From an uncultured Collinsella sp. (GTDB lineage: Bacteria > Actinomycetota > Coriobacteriia > Coriobacteriales > Coriobacteriaceae): a DNA stretch of 21,194 nt. The position numbers and the translations under genes were made by a program. Numbering within the stretch: position 1 is the first letter of the stretch; every line of letters begins with the position of its first letter. Under the pieces are notes generated by a model that was not told where the DNA came from, ran no database searches, and saw only the letters and a program-made list of their open reading frames with translations. The stretch covers positions 1 through 21,194 of the forward strand of contig URIA01000039.1 of assembly GCA_900547765.1 (NCBI GenBank). Reading direction: 5' to 3'. Shown one piece after another: positions 8,553 to 16,563 of the stretch.

Positions 8553-9179
8553 GTGCTTGCCGTTGGCGGAGGCGGCGCCGTTGACGTGGTCGCGGGCATA
8601 GATCACGCCGTGCACGATTGCCAGGCCGGCGGCATCTGCGGCGCGGGCGCAGGTGTCCTGGAAGTCCTCGGCTTCGCGGGCGCGCAGCTGCTTAAGCACG
8701 TAGTCGGCGACGGCCATCTTGCCGGGAGGGTTGCCGATGCCGGTGCGGATGCGGCTGAAGTCGCGGCTGCCCATCTTGTCGATGATGGAGCGCAGGCCGT
8801 TGTGGCCAGCATGGCCGCCGCCCACCTTAACACGCACGTCGCCGGCGGGAATATCGAGCTCGTCGTGGATTACGAGCAGCTCCTCGGCCTTGATCTTGTA
8901 CTCGCGGCAGAGCTTGGAGATGGGGCCGCCCGAGGTATTCATGTACGACTGCGGCTTGACCAGCACAATCTGACGCTTGCCGCCCTCTTCCTCGGGGTCG
9001 TTGATGTTGATGAGCGCGACCTCGGCGCCGGCCTGGTTTTTCCAGTACGTGACGCCGGCCTGACGGGCCAGCTCGTCGATCGCTTTGAAGCCAGCGTTGT
9101 GGCGGGTCTCGGCATATTCCTCGCCCGGGTTGCCAAGTCCGGCAACCATGCGAATCTTGAGCGGCTGCGCAGCTGCCAT
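8550..9179 (-). CDS. pth: Peptidyl-tRNA hydrolase
   Basis: Pth frees tRNA from peptidyl-tRNA that drops off the ribosome. The 209-residue protein shows the full set of family motifs: GLGNPGEEYAETRHNAGF with the catalytic His27, the substrate-binding Asn of YMNTSGG, the catalytic Asp of VIHDELDIP, and the GGGHAGHNGLRSI segment. The start was placed at the ATG ending at 9179 because AAAGGAAG lies just upstream; a longer frame to 9218 adds 13 residues without support. The gene lies downstream of prs and glmU, as in the glmU-prs-ctc-pth cluster of Firmicutes, but no ctc gene is present. Confidence 0.95.
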   Translation of the reverse strand: MAAAQPLKIRMVAGLGNPGEEYAETRHNAGFKAIDELARQAGVTYWKNQAGAEVALININDPEEEGGKRQIVLVKPQSYMNTSGGPISKLCREYKIKAEELLVIHDELDIPAGDVRVKVGGGHAGHNGLRSIIDKMGSRDFSRIRTGIGNPPGKMAVADYVLKQLRAREAEDFQDTCARAADAAGLAIVHGVIYARDHVNGAASANGKH

Positions 9180-9293
9180 ATGCTTCCTTTCGTTACACAA
9201 AAGTTCAATCAACGACAAAGGCTACCACGCCCGCCGAAGGCGAGGAAAGGTTGCAGCAAAGTCATTTCAGAAGACAGCTGCCCCGAGACAGCA

Positions 9294-9398
9294 GGAAGCC
9301 CCGGACACGCCGGGAGGGGTTATCAAAGCGAACATCCCGCAGCCGCAAAGCGGCGAGGACGTTCGCGTGATAACCCCGCAGGCGTGTCCGGGGCTTCC
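9294..9398. repeat. 105-bp near-perfect palindrome after prs
   Basis: The outer arms GGAAGCCCCGGACACGCC (9294-9311) and their complement (9381-9398) match over 18 bp without error. Inner pairs follow: GGGGTTATCA (9316-9325) with TGATAACCCC (9368-9377), GCGAAC (9328-9333) with GTTCGC (9361-9366), TCC with GGA, and an apical GCCGC/GCGGC stem (9342-9354) with an AAA loop. It starts 24 nt after the prs stop. It may terminate prs, but no T run follows the stem on the minus strand, so a mobile palindrome or a processing/stability structure is equally possible. Confidence 0.9.
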
Positions 9399-9421
9399 GG
9401 AGGGATGCGAGGGTCGAGCGA

Positions 9422-10408
9422 CTACAGCGCGAAGTCGCCGCCGACGAGCGTGGAGACGGGCTCCTCGTGGTAAACGGCGGAGATGGCCTGAGCGAACTCC
9501 TCGGCGACCGAGATGGTCTTGATCTTGCCGCCGACCTCGACGGGGATGGCGTCGGTGACGACGCACTCGACGATCGGGGCATCGTTCAGACGCTCGATAG
9601 CCGGGCCGGAGAAGATGCCGTGGGTGGCGCAGACGTAGATGTCGCCAGCGCCCATGGCCTTGAGCTCCTTGACGTTGGCGCACAGGGTGCCAGCGGTGTC
9701 GATCATGTCGTCATTGATGACGCAGGTCTTGCCCTTGATGTCACCGATGATGCCCATGACCTCGGCGGCGTTGTGGCGCGGACGGCCCTTGTGGGCGATG
9801 GCCAGGTCGCAGCCGAGCATGTCGGACAGCTTCTTGGCGGCCTTGGCGCGACCCACGTCGGGGGAGACGACAACCAGGTTGTCGGTGTCGAAGTTCATGG
9901 CGTTGTAGTACTGGCCAAACAGCGGCAGTGCGGACAGGTGGTTAACCGGGATATCAAAGAAGCCCTGGATCTGACCCTGGTGCAGGTCGAGGGTGATGAT
10001 GCGGTCGACACCGGCGCGCTCGAGCAGGTTGGCGACGAGGCGGGCGGTGATGGGCTCGCGCGGGCCGGCCTTGCGGTCCTGGCGGGCATAGCCGTAGTGG
10101 GTGATGACGGCGGTGATGGAGCGGGCGGATGCGCGCTTGGCGGCGTCGGTGGCGATGAGCAGCTCCATGAGCATGTCGTTGACGTTGCCGCCGGCCACGG
10201 ACTGAATCAGGAAGACGTCGGCGCCGCGGACGGTCTCGTCGTAGCGGGCGTAAATCTCACCGTTGGCGAACTGCTTTAGCGTAAGGCCCGAAAGCTCGAC
10301 CCCAAGGTACTCAGCGATCTTCTGAGCGAGGGGACGGTTGGAGGAACCGGAATACACGCGGATGGACTTGCGCATATTCTCCGACTTCTCGGGATCATTA
10401 ATCGGCAT
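9422..10408 (-). CDS. prs: Ribose-phosphate pyrophosphokinase (PRPP synthetase)
   Basis: Prs makes phosphoribosyl pyrophosphate from ribose 5-phosphate and ATP for nucleotide, His, Trp and NAD synthesis. The 328-residue sequence is a class I enzyme. It has FANGEIYARYDE near the N terminus, the YARQDRK catalytic loop, the DLHQGQIQGFF segment and the PRPP-binding loop VINDDMIDTAGTL. The first ATG at 10408 has an AAGGAG ribosome site and is preferred; an internal Met12 is possible. A terminator separates it from glmU, so prs probably has its own promoter; a minus-strand TACAAT at 10455-10460 is a candidate -10. Confidence 0.95.
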   Translation of the reverse strand: MPINDPEKSENMRKSIRVYSGSSNRPLAQKIAEYLGVELSGLTLKQFANGEIYARYDETVRGADVFLIQSVAGGNVNDMLMELLIATDAAKRASARSITAVITHYGYARQDRKAGPREPITARLVANLLERAGVDRIITLDLHQGQIQGFFDIPVNHLSALPLFGQYYNAMNFDTDNLVVVSPDVGRAKAAKKLSDMLGCDLAIAHKGRPRHNAAEVMGIIGDIKGKTCVINDDMIDTAGTLCANVKELKAMGAGDIYVCATHGIFSGPAIERLNDAPIVECVVTDAIPVEVGGKIKTISVAEEFAQAISAVYHEEPVSTLVGGDFAL

Positions 10409-10454
10409 TACCCTTCTCCTTTATACATCGAATGCCATATAGATGCCTTTTTGC

Positions 10455-10460
10455 ATTGTA
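10455..10460 (-). promoter_or_regulatory. Possible prs -10 element
   Basis: TACAAT on the minus strand lies about 47 nt before the prs start and downstream of the glmU terminator. No good -35 is visible. The same hexamer occurs upstream of folP (17331-17336) and coaX (20865-20870). Confidence 0.35.
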
Positions 10461-10552
10461 ACCGCGCGGCGGGGTTTATCGAGTCTTGATAACGTCTTTA
10501 CCGCCAACGGACACGAACCGACCACTCATCCGGTCACGCAGGTCACGATAGA

Positions 10553-10585
10553 AAAAGGAGCCGTCCCCATGGAACAGCTCCTTTT
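10553..10585 (-). terminator. Rho-independent terminator of glmU
   Basis: AAAAGGAGC (10553-10561) pairs with GCTCCTTTT (10577-10585). On the minus strand the stem runs into TTTTTC, 16 nt after the glmU stop. Confidence 0.8.
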
Positions 10586-10600
10586 GTGCTTGGTAAAACG

Positions 10601-12013
10601 TTATGCCTCGTCGTCCTCGTGCAGACGGCGGCGATAATCGGCGGCCCAGCCCTCAATATTTACCTGACGGGCGCGGCCCAGACCGAGTGCGTCGGCCGGG
10701 ACCGGCTCGGTGATGACGGAGCCGGCGGCCACGAGTGCACCGTCGCCAATCTGGGCGGGCGCGACCATCATGGTGTCGGAGCCGATGAAGGCATCCTTGC
10801 CGATGACGGTCTTGTGCTTGTGGACGCCGTCGTAGTTGCAGGTGATGGAGCCCGCGCCCACGTTGACGCCGGAGCCCATGGTGGTGTCGCCGATGTAGGA
10901 CAGGTGGGGCACCTTGGAACCCTCGCCGATCGTGGACTTCTTGATTTCCACGTGCGTACCGGCTTTGGAGCCGTCGAGCATGTGGGTGCCCGGGCGCAGG
11001 TAGGCGCGCGGGCCACAGTCGACGCCGTTCTCGATGACGGCCTCGATGGCGATGGTCTCATCGATGATGCAGCCGCTGCCGACGGTGGTGTCGGTGAGGC
11101 GGCTGTTGGGGCCGAGCTGGCACTCTTCGCCCACGGTGACGTGACCGATCAGATGCGTCTGCGGCCACACGATGGTGTCTCGGCCGATGACGGCATCGGG
11201 GCCGATCCAGGCCTGCGTGGGATCGATGAACGTGACGCCCTCGGCCATCCAGTGCTCGTTGATGCGGTCGCGCGCGATGGCGGTGAGCTGCGCGAGCTGG
11301 ATGCGGCTGTTGACGCCCAGGCCGTCGCGGTAGTCGTCACAGTGGAAGATGGAGACCGCCTGGCCGTGACCCTTGAGGATCTCGAGCATGTCGGGCAGGT
11401 AGTACTCGGACTGCGCGTTGTCGTTGCCGATCTCGTTGATGTGGGCGGCGAGCTGCGCGCCGTCGAAGGCGTAGCAGCCGGCGTTGCACTCCAGCAGCGT
11501 GGCGGCCTGCTCGGGCGTGCAGTCCTTCTGCTCGATGATGCGCTCGATCTGACCATCGGCGCCCAGCTTGATACGGCCGTAGCCAAAAGGATCGGGCGGG
11601 GTCATGGTCATGACGGTGCAGGCGAGCTCGCCGGTGGCGACGGTCTGCGCGAACTTGGCGACGGTGTCGGCGGTGATGAGCGGCAGGTCGCCGTTGAGCA
11701 CGACGACGGGGCCTTGCGTGATGCCGCAGGCCTCGAGCGCGACCTTGACGGCATGGCCGGTGCCCAGGCGCTCGATCTGCTCGACGCACTCGACCTTGGT
11801 GGCGCTGTTGTCGTAGGCGCCATCGATGAGGGCGCGCATCTCGTCGGCGTGGCTGCCGATGACGACCACGACGCGGCTGCAGCCGGCCTTGATGGTGGCG
11901 TCGACGATCCACTGGACCATGGGCTTGCCCAGGATCTTGTGCGAAACCTTGCAGTGGTTCGACTTCATGCGGGTGCCCTCGCCGGCAGCGAGGATAATTG
12001 CGGTTGCGTCCAT
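10601..12013 (-). CDS. glmU: Bifunctional UDP-N-acetylglucosamine pyrophosphorylase / glucosamine-1-phosphate acetyltransferase
   Basis: GlmU acetylates glucosamine 1-phosphate and then couples it to UTP, giving UDP-GlcNAc for peptidoglycan. The 470-residue protein has an N-terminal nucleotidyltransferase domain (LAAGEGTRMKS, then a GTGHAV and a VLNGDLPL motif) and a C-terminal left-handed beta helix. The acetyltransferase site is intact: YLRPGT, HVEIKKS, VPHLSYIGD with the expected catalytic His, and CNYDG. The ATG at 12013 has an AGGAG ribosome site; the frame continues 70 codons upstream into the ecfT promoter region but that part has no protein-like composition. The gene is divergent from the ECF transporter operon. 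Confidence 0.96.
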   Translation of the reverse strand: MDATAIILAAGEGTRMKSNHCKVSHKILGKPMVQWIVDATIKAGCSRVVVVIGSHADEMRALIDGAYDNSATKVECVEQIERLGTGHAVKVALEACGITQGPVVVLNGDLPLITADTVAKFAQTVATGELACTVMTMTPPDPFGYGRIKLGADGQIERIIEQKDCTPEQAATLLECNAGCYAFDGAQLAAHINEIGNDNAQSEYYLPDMLEILKGHGQAVSIFHCDDYRDGLGVNSRIQLAQLTAIARDRINEHWMAEGVTFIDPTQAWIGPDAVIGRDTIVWPQTHLIGHVTVGEECQLGPNSRLTDTTVGSGCIIDETIAIEAVIENGVDCGPRAYLRPGTHMLDGSKAGTHVEIKKSTIGEGSKVPHLSYIGDTTMGSGVNVGAGSITCNYDGVHKHKTVIGKDAFIGSDTMMVAPAQIGDGALVAAGSVITEPVPADALGLGRARQVNIEGWAADYRRRLHEDDEA

Positions 12014-12045
12014 GTGATCTCCTGTTACGTTATAGAGACGTGTGT

Positions 12046-12073
12046 TTGGAAACGATACACGGCGCAATATGAT
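12046..12073 (+). promoter_or_regulatory. Predicted promoter of the ECF transporter operon
   Basis: TTGGAA (12046-12051) and TATGAT (12068-12073) are spaced by 16 bp. Transcription from here would leave a leader of about 125 nt before the chosen ecfT start. I saw no cobalamin-type box or other recognisable riboswitch in that leader. Confidence 0.5.
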
Positions 12074-12206
12074 ACCGCAGGCATATGTTGAGCGCGTAGC
12101 GATTGGCTCATGGCGGCCGATGTCGGTGCCGCCGGCGTGGCGTTTGCGCTGCTTGCGTGCGGCGTTGGCGGTGCTGCGGAGCTGTCGTTTGAGCGAGGGG
12201 ACGGGG

Positions 12207-13100
12207 GTGCCCGTGGACAACATACAAGAGGAGTTTGGCGGCGAGCCCGTCGCGGCATTCTCGATGTCGCATCCGGCTGTGCCGGCCCTCTACATGGTGC
12301 TGACGCTGGGGCTCACCATGTTCTCGATGCAGCCGGTGCTGATTGCGCTGTCACTTGCGGGCGGGCTGGCGTATGGATTTGCGACGCGCGGGGCTGCCCG
12401 CACGCTGGGCGCACTCCGCTGGCAGCTGCCGGTGATTTTGATTATCGCGCTGGTCAATCCGCTGTTTAGCGCCTCGGGCTCGACGGAGCTGTTCCGTATT
12501 GGCATGCGCGCGGTGTATCTGGAAAGCATGGTATACGGCCTGTGCATGGGCGGGCTGTTTGTGGCGAGCGTGCTGTGGTTTGAGGCCGCGGCGTCGATGC
12601 TCGAATACGACAAGGTGCTCGCGCTGCTGGGCAATGCCGCACCGGTGATTGCGCTCATGATCTCGATGTGCATGAGGCTTATCCCGCAGTTTTTACGCCG
12701 CGGTCGTACGGTGCTGGCGGTGCAGGATGCGATTGATGTGCCGGGCCGCGTGCCCACCGATCCCGTGCGATCGCGCCTGCGGGCGTCGAGCGTGTTGATG
12801 GGCTGGGGCATGGAAGATTCGCTGGAGCGCGCGGACGCCATGCGCTCCCGTGGGTGGGGCGCCGCGACGCGTCGCACGACGTACGCGCGGTATCGGCTGG
12901 GGCGCGGCGACGTTGCCGCGCTGGTTGGGCTTGCGCTGTTTGGTGCTGCCGCGGTGGCGGTGGCGTGGACCGCGACGACGCAGTATTCGTTTTATCCGCA
13001 GCTCTCGGTGCCGGCGCCGTGGCCGGGCTATGTCGTGTACGCTGCCTGGATGGTGCTGCCTTGCGCGTTGCACGCGATTGATGAGAAGAGGTTCGGCTGA
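12207..13100 (+). CDS. ECF transporter T component (CbiQ/EcfT family)
   Basis: This is the membrane coupling subunit of an energy-coupling factor vitamin/metal importer. It has about five or six hydrophobic segments and, near residues 225-235, the cytoplasmic coupling motif in MRSRGWG (family pattern A-R-G) that docks on the ATPases. The start is uncertain. I chose the GTG at 12207 because GAGGGG lies 6 nt upstream; a GTG at 12213 or ATG at 12261 are alternatives. The frame is open back to 12042, but that part is arginine-rich and overlaps the predicted promoter. Its stop TGA overlaps the start ATG of the ATPase gene by one base, indicating translational coupling. Confidence 0.85.
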   Translation: MPVDNIQEEFGGEPVAAFSMSHPAVPALYMVLTLGLTMFSMQPVLIALSLAGGLAYGFATRGAARTLGALRWQLPVILIIALVNPLFSASGSTELFRIGMRAVYLESMVYGLCMGGLFVASVLWFEAAASMLEYDKVLALLGNAAPVIALMISMCMRLIPQFLRRGRTVLAVQDAIDVPGRVPTDPVRSRLRASSVLMGWGMEDSLERADAMRSRGWGAATRRTTYARYRLGRGDVAALVGLALFGAAAVAVAWTATTQYSFYPQLSVPAPWPGYVVYAAWMVLPCALHAIDEKRFG

Positions 13101-14743
13101 TGGCTCGGTTGGATAGGGGGCCGGTGTCGGGCGCGGCATACGGCCCGGATATGCCGGCGATTGAGGTGCGGAGCCTGAGCTTTGCCTACCCCGATGCTGA
13201 TGCTGCGGTGCTCGAGGGGCTCGACTGGTCTGTTCCCCAAGGTGCATTTGCGCTGCTTGTTGGCGGTACCGGATCGGGTAAGTCGACGCTGCTGTCGCTG
13301 CTCAAGCCCGAGATCGCGCCGGCGGGTACGCGCTCCGGCGAGCTGCGCGTGCTGGGCGAGCCCGTCGCCGACATGGATGTGCGGGCATCGGCGGAGCGCG
13401 TGGGTTATGTGTTCCAGGATCCCGAGAACCAGATCGTGTGCGAAACCGTGTGGCACGAGATGGCGTTTGGCCTGGAAAACTTGGGGCTAGCACGTGATGA
13501 GATGTGCCGTCGCGTAGCTGAGACCAGCTATTTCTTTGGGCTGGAAGATTGGCTTCACCGCGATACTGACACGCTTTCGGGTGGTCGTAAACAGTTGCTG
13601 TCGTTGGCGGCCGTTCTGGCGCTGCGCCCGTGCGTGCTGCTGCTCGACGAGCCCACGTCTCAGCTCGATCCCGTTGCCGAGAAGAATTTCCTGCACGCGC
13701 TGTTTCGTGTGAATCGCGAGCTGGGCTGCACGGTTGTTGTGGCGACGCATCAGCCGCGCCCAATGCTCGAATACGCGACGTGTGCGTACCGGATTGAGGA
13801 TGGCCGCGTGCACGAGGCGGCGGATATGGCTTCTTTGGGACGCCGAGAATCGCTGTTTTCCGATGACACGTTGGGGTGGGGTGCCATCCGATGTGCAAAA
13901 AACGGAGTATTCAGCAGGCGTGAGGACAATTTGGGCTCTCTGGAGCCGCCCGGGGACGTATCGAGCGCGAAAAAAAGTTCGGAATTGGACAAATCGTCCG
14001 AATTTGTGGCGCAAACGTCGCTCGAGAACGGCTCGGAAGCCTTCTCGCGCACGGATGGAAGCAGAATACTCCAAAAAATGCACGGCGGGTCGGCTACCAC
14101 CCTGTCGGAAGGCTGGTTTCGCTACGATCGCGCGGGCGGTTGGGTGCTGCGCGGGCTCGACGTGACGTTTTCCGCCGGTGCGGTGCATGCGATTGTGGGC
14201 GGTAACGGCTGCGGCAAGTCGACGATGCTTTCGGTGCTGGCCAAGACCGCCAAGCTGCAGCGCGGCCGCATGGCGCGCGGAGCGGCCTCGGCGGCGCTGC
14301 TGCCTCAGAACCCCAAAGCATTGCTGGTTGCCGAGACGGTTCGCGATGAGCTGATGGAATGGGCCTCGACCTGCGGATATGACGAGAACTTGGCGCGGGA
14401 GCGTGCGGCGCAACTGGGATTGGACGGCCTGGAGACGCGCCACCCTTACGACCTCTCGGGCGGACAGCGCCAGCTGCTTGCGCTGGCAAAGCTGCTGCTG
14501 ATTGGCCCCGAACTGCTATTGCTCGATGAGCCCACCAAGGGTCTAGACCTGTTCAGCCGCCGCATCATCGCCCGCGCCCTGCGTGACCATGCGAAGGTTG
14601 GCGGCACCGTCATCATGGCCACGCACGATCTGGATTTTGCCGAGCAGGTAGCCGACGACGTCGCCATGATGTTTGACGGCGAGATTGCCTGCATGGAGCC
14701 CCCGGCCGACTTCTTTGCCGACAACGTGTTTTATAGGTCGTGA
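13100..14743 (+). CDS. Fused double ATPase of an ECF transporter (EcfA-EcfA')
   Basis: The 547-residue protein holds both ATP-binding subunits that power the importer. Domain 1 (about 20-245) has Walker A GGTGSGKST (55-63), Q-loop VFQDPENQ, signature LSGGRKQ (159-165), Walker B VLLLDEPT and switch His in ATHQ. Domain 2 (about 335-540) has GGNGCGKST (367-375), LLPQNPK, LSGGQRQ (452-458), LLLLDEPT and ATHD. Both sites look catalytic, although domain 1 has Arg instead of Gln in the signature. The linker at 264-328 is Ser/Glu/Lys-rich, has lower G+C, and is encoded by a segment bounded by inverted repeats. The ATG at 13100 follows AGAAGAGG. The stop is 4 nt before the S-component gene. Confidence 0.93.
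   Translation: MARLDRGPVSGAAYGPDMPAIEVRSLSFAYPDADAAVLEGLDWSVPQGAFALLVGGTGSGKSTLLSLLKPEIAPAGTRSGELRVLGEPVADMDVRASAERVGYVFQDPENQIVCETVWHEMAFGLENLGLARDEMCRRVAETSYFFGLEDWLHRDTDTLSGGRKQLLSLAAVLALRPCVLLLDEPTSQLDPVAEKNFLHALFRVNRELGCTVVVATHQPRPMLEYATCAYRIEDGRVHEAADMASLGRRESLFSDDTLGWGAIRCAKNGVFSRREDNLGSLEPPGDVSSAKKSSELDKSSEFVAQTSLENGSEAFSRTDGSRILQKMHGGSATTLSEGWFRYDRAGGWVLRGLDVTFSAGAVHAIVGGNGCGKSTMLSVLAKTAKLQRGRMARGAASAALLPQNPKALLVAETVRDELMEWASTCGYDENLARERAAQLGLDGLETRHPYDLSGGQRQLLALAKLLLIGPELLLLDEPTKGLDLFSRRIIARALRDHAKVGGTVIMATHDLDFAEQVADDVAMMFDGEIACMEPPADFFADNVFYRS
13893..14083. repeat. Palindrome-bounded segment inside the ECF ATPase gene
   Basis: The segment opens with GTGC, six A, C and GGAGTATTC (13904-13912) and closes with GAATACTCC (14064-14072), six A and TGCAC (to 14083). 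Inside, TTCGGA (13978-13983) and TCCGAA (13997-14002) form another dyad next to a run of seven A. Base composition is visibly more AT-rich than the flanking ATPase domains. The reading frame stays open through it and yields the interdomain linker (residues about 265-328). It looks like a small extragenic-type palindromic element that has inserted in frame; the insertion history is inference. Confidence 0.6.
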
Positions 14744-14747
14744 TGGA

Positions 14748-15461
14748 ATGGCGGATTATCGCGGCTTGCGCCTGCTTGCAAAACTGGAGATTCCGCTGCT
14801 GTTGGCGGTGCCGGCGGTGATGGCTGCGGCGTTGCTGTCGGGTGTTGGGCAGGCAGCGTTGGCCATGCTGGTTGTGGTGGCGCTGGTGCTCGCACTGTTC
14901 TTTGCGGGTTACGAGGCATCTCGTCCGGGTTTGCGCCAGATTATGCCCACGCTGGTGCTGGCGGCGCTGGCGGCGGCGGGGCGCATCCTGTTTGGGCCCA
15001 TTCCCGACTTTAAACCGGTGAGCGCTATCGCCATTATCGCGGGGGCGACGCTTGGCCGTCGCAATGGTTTTATGGTTGGCGCGCTGGCGGCGCTGACCAG
15101 CAATTTCTTTTTTGGACAGGGCATGTGGACGCCGTGGCAGATGTATGCCTGGGGGCTCGTGGGGTACGTTGGCGGTGCGCTGTCGTATGCGGGTGCATTC
15201 GGCCGCGCCGATGGCACCGTGCGCATGCCGGCGCTACTGACCTACGGCTTTGCTTCGGGTTTGCTGTACGGCGTAGTGATCAACGCGTATGACATCATTG
15301 GATTTGTGCAGCCGCTCACGTGGGCGGGAGCCGTGGCGCGTCTTGCCGCCGCCGTACCGTTCGATATCACGCACGGACTCGCGACCTGTGTGTTTTTGGC
15401 CGCCCTGTACAAGCCCTGGTGTCGCCGCATCAACCGAGTCGTCGTGAAATACGGATTGTAG
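14748..15461 (+). CDS. ECF transporter S component (substrate-binding membrane subunit)
   Basis: The 237-residue protein has about six hydrophobic helices and no soluble domain. Its middle contains GPIPDFKPVSAIAIIAG and NFFFGQGMWTPWQM, a segment typical of one group of ECF substrate-specific subunits found in actinobacteria and Firmicutes. It completes a T-A-S transporter operon, so the system appears self-contained rather than using a shared module. The substrate cannot be read from sequence: cobalamin-related compounds or another vitamin are possible, but no riboswitch or biosynthetic neighbour supports a choice. The ATG at 14748 lies 4 nt after the ATPase stop with only a weak ribosome site, consistent with coupled translation; the frame upstream of it lies within the ATPase gene. 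Confidence 0.82.
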   Translation: MADYRGLRLLAKLEIPLLLAVPAVMAAALLSGVGQAALAMLVVVALVLALFFAGYEASRPGLRQIMPTLVLAALAAAGRILFGPIPDFKPVSAIAIIAGATLGRRNGFMVGALAALTSNFFFGQGMWTPWQMYAWGLVGYVGGALSYAGAFGRADGTVRMPALLTYGFASGLLYGVVINAYDIIGFVQPLTWAGAVARLAAAVPFDITHGLATCVFLAALYKPWCRRINRVVVKYGL

Positions 15462-15485
15462 GGCATTTCACGTTCCCTCACGAAC

Positions 15486-15548
15486 TTGCGGTGGAATGGT
15501 TCTCGTTTTTGGCTATTTGCTACCCAAACAGGAACTATTCCACCGCAA
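15486..15548. repeat. 17-bp-arm palindrome between ecfS and exoA
   Basis: TTGCGGTGGAATGGTTC (15486-15502) pairs with GAACTATTCCACCGCAA (15532-15548), with a single G-T pair. The 29-nt loop contains GTTTTTGG and CCCAAAC, which can extend the stem. It sits 24 nt after the S-component stop in a convergent junction. The rest of the gap, 15549-15609, contains a purine-rich stretch and a minus-strand GGGGGACAGAG word but no gene. Confidence 0.9.
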
Positions 15549-15609
15549 CTTATAGGGGGAGAGGGGTCACATGATCTGTTTTTCTCTGTCCCCCAGGAAT
15601 TACTTGGGG

Positions 15610-16428
15610 CTAGAGCTCTATCGTGAGGGTGACAGGGCAGTGGTCGCTGCCGAAGATATCGCCACGGATACCGGTGTCGCGTACGTTGTCGGCGATTGCG
15701 TCGCTTACCAGGAAGTAGTCGATGCGCCAGCCGGCGTTGTTCTTGCGAGCATTAAAGCGGTAGCTCCACCAGCTGTAGACGCCTTCGACGTCGGGGTTTG
15801 CCGCACGCCAGGTATCGGTGAAGCCGGCGTCGAGCAGCTCGGTAAACTTGCCGCGCTCTTCGTCCGAAAAGCCGGCGTTGCCGCGGTTGGACTTGGGGTT
15901 CTTAAGGTCGACCTCCTCGTGTGCCACGTTAAAGTCGCCGCAAGTTACGACGGGCTTGCCGGTCTCGCGCTCAAGCGCGCTCAAAAAGCCGCGGTAGGCA
16001 TCGTCCCAGGCCATACGCACATCGATGCGCGCGAGTTCGTTTTGCGCGTTGGGTGTGTAGACATCCACAAGCCAAAACTTGTCGAACTCGAGCGCACAGA
16101 CGCGGCCCTCGGTTGCGGCTTGGGCAACGAGCTCGGCGGCCTCGCCCTCGCCGGCGTAGGGCAGCAGCGCATCGGCGCGCAGCACGCGTAGCGGCTCCTG
16201 GCGGCTAAAGACCGCGGTGCCCGAATAGCCTTTGCGCTCGGCGTAGCTCCAGGTTTGGTGATAGCCGGGCAGGTCAATATCGACCTGGCCTTCTTGCAGC
16301 TTGGTCTCTTGCAGCGCCAGGATATCGACGTCGAGTTCTTGCGCGATCTGGATAAAGCTCGGGTCCTTTTTGAGCACGGCGCGCAGGCCGTTGACGTTCC
16401 ACGAGGCGAAAGTGTAAGTCTGAGGCAT
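15610..16428 (-). CDS. exoA: Exodeoxyribonuclease III / AP endonuclease
   Basis: This DNA repair enzyme cuts at abasic sites and degrades 3' ends. At 272 residues it is full length for the ExoA/XthA family. The metal and catalytic motifs are all present: FASWNVNGLRA, LALQETKL with the metal-binding Glu, the VYTPNAQ Tyr, CGDFNVAH, GFSDEER, SWWSYR, WRIDYFL and the C-terminal GSDHCPV Asp-His pair. The ATG at 16428 follows AAAGGA. It is transcribed alone, divergent from the Sir2 gene and convergent with the ECF operon. Confidence 0.95.
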   Translation of the reverse strand: MPQTYTFASWNVNGLRAVLKKDPSFIQIAQELDVDILALQETKLQEGQVDIDLPGYHQTWSYAERKGYSGTAVFSRQEPLRVLRADALLPYAGEGEAAELVAQAATEGRVCALEFDKFWLVDVYTPNAQNELARIDVRMAWDDAYRGFLSALERETGKPVVTCGDFNVAHEEVDLKNPKSNRGNAGFSDEERGKFTELLDAGFTDTWRAANPDVEGVYSWWSYRFNARKNNAGWRIDYFLVSDAIADNVRDTGIRGDIFGSDHCPVTLTIEL

Positions 16429-16563
16429 GGTGTCCTTTCGACGGGGTTGGCAGGCTTAAGATTAGCGCAACAGGGGCGGGGTGGGCTCCGCGCATGCTGA
16501 CTTAAAGGCCGCATGCTGGGACGTCGCCCAACGCTGCCCGACTAACAAGGACGGAGGACTCAT

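Noticed and set aside
10586..12091. Long plus-strand open frame across glmU
   Set aside because: It is the mirror of GlmU codons, rich in Gly, Asp and Val, with no motif, while glmU is unambiguous on the other strand. The same applies to the plus-strand frames over nfnAB and prs.
12074..12206. Vitamin riboswitch in the ECF operon leader
   Set aside because: I found no B12-box-like or other conserved riboswitch core; the leader is unstructured by eye. A covariance-model search would settle it.
12014..12223. N-terminal extensions of glmU (to 12223) and ecfT (from 12042)
   Set aside because: Both are Arg-rich, lack family similarity, and overlap each other and the predicted promoters; good internal starts exist.
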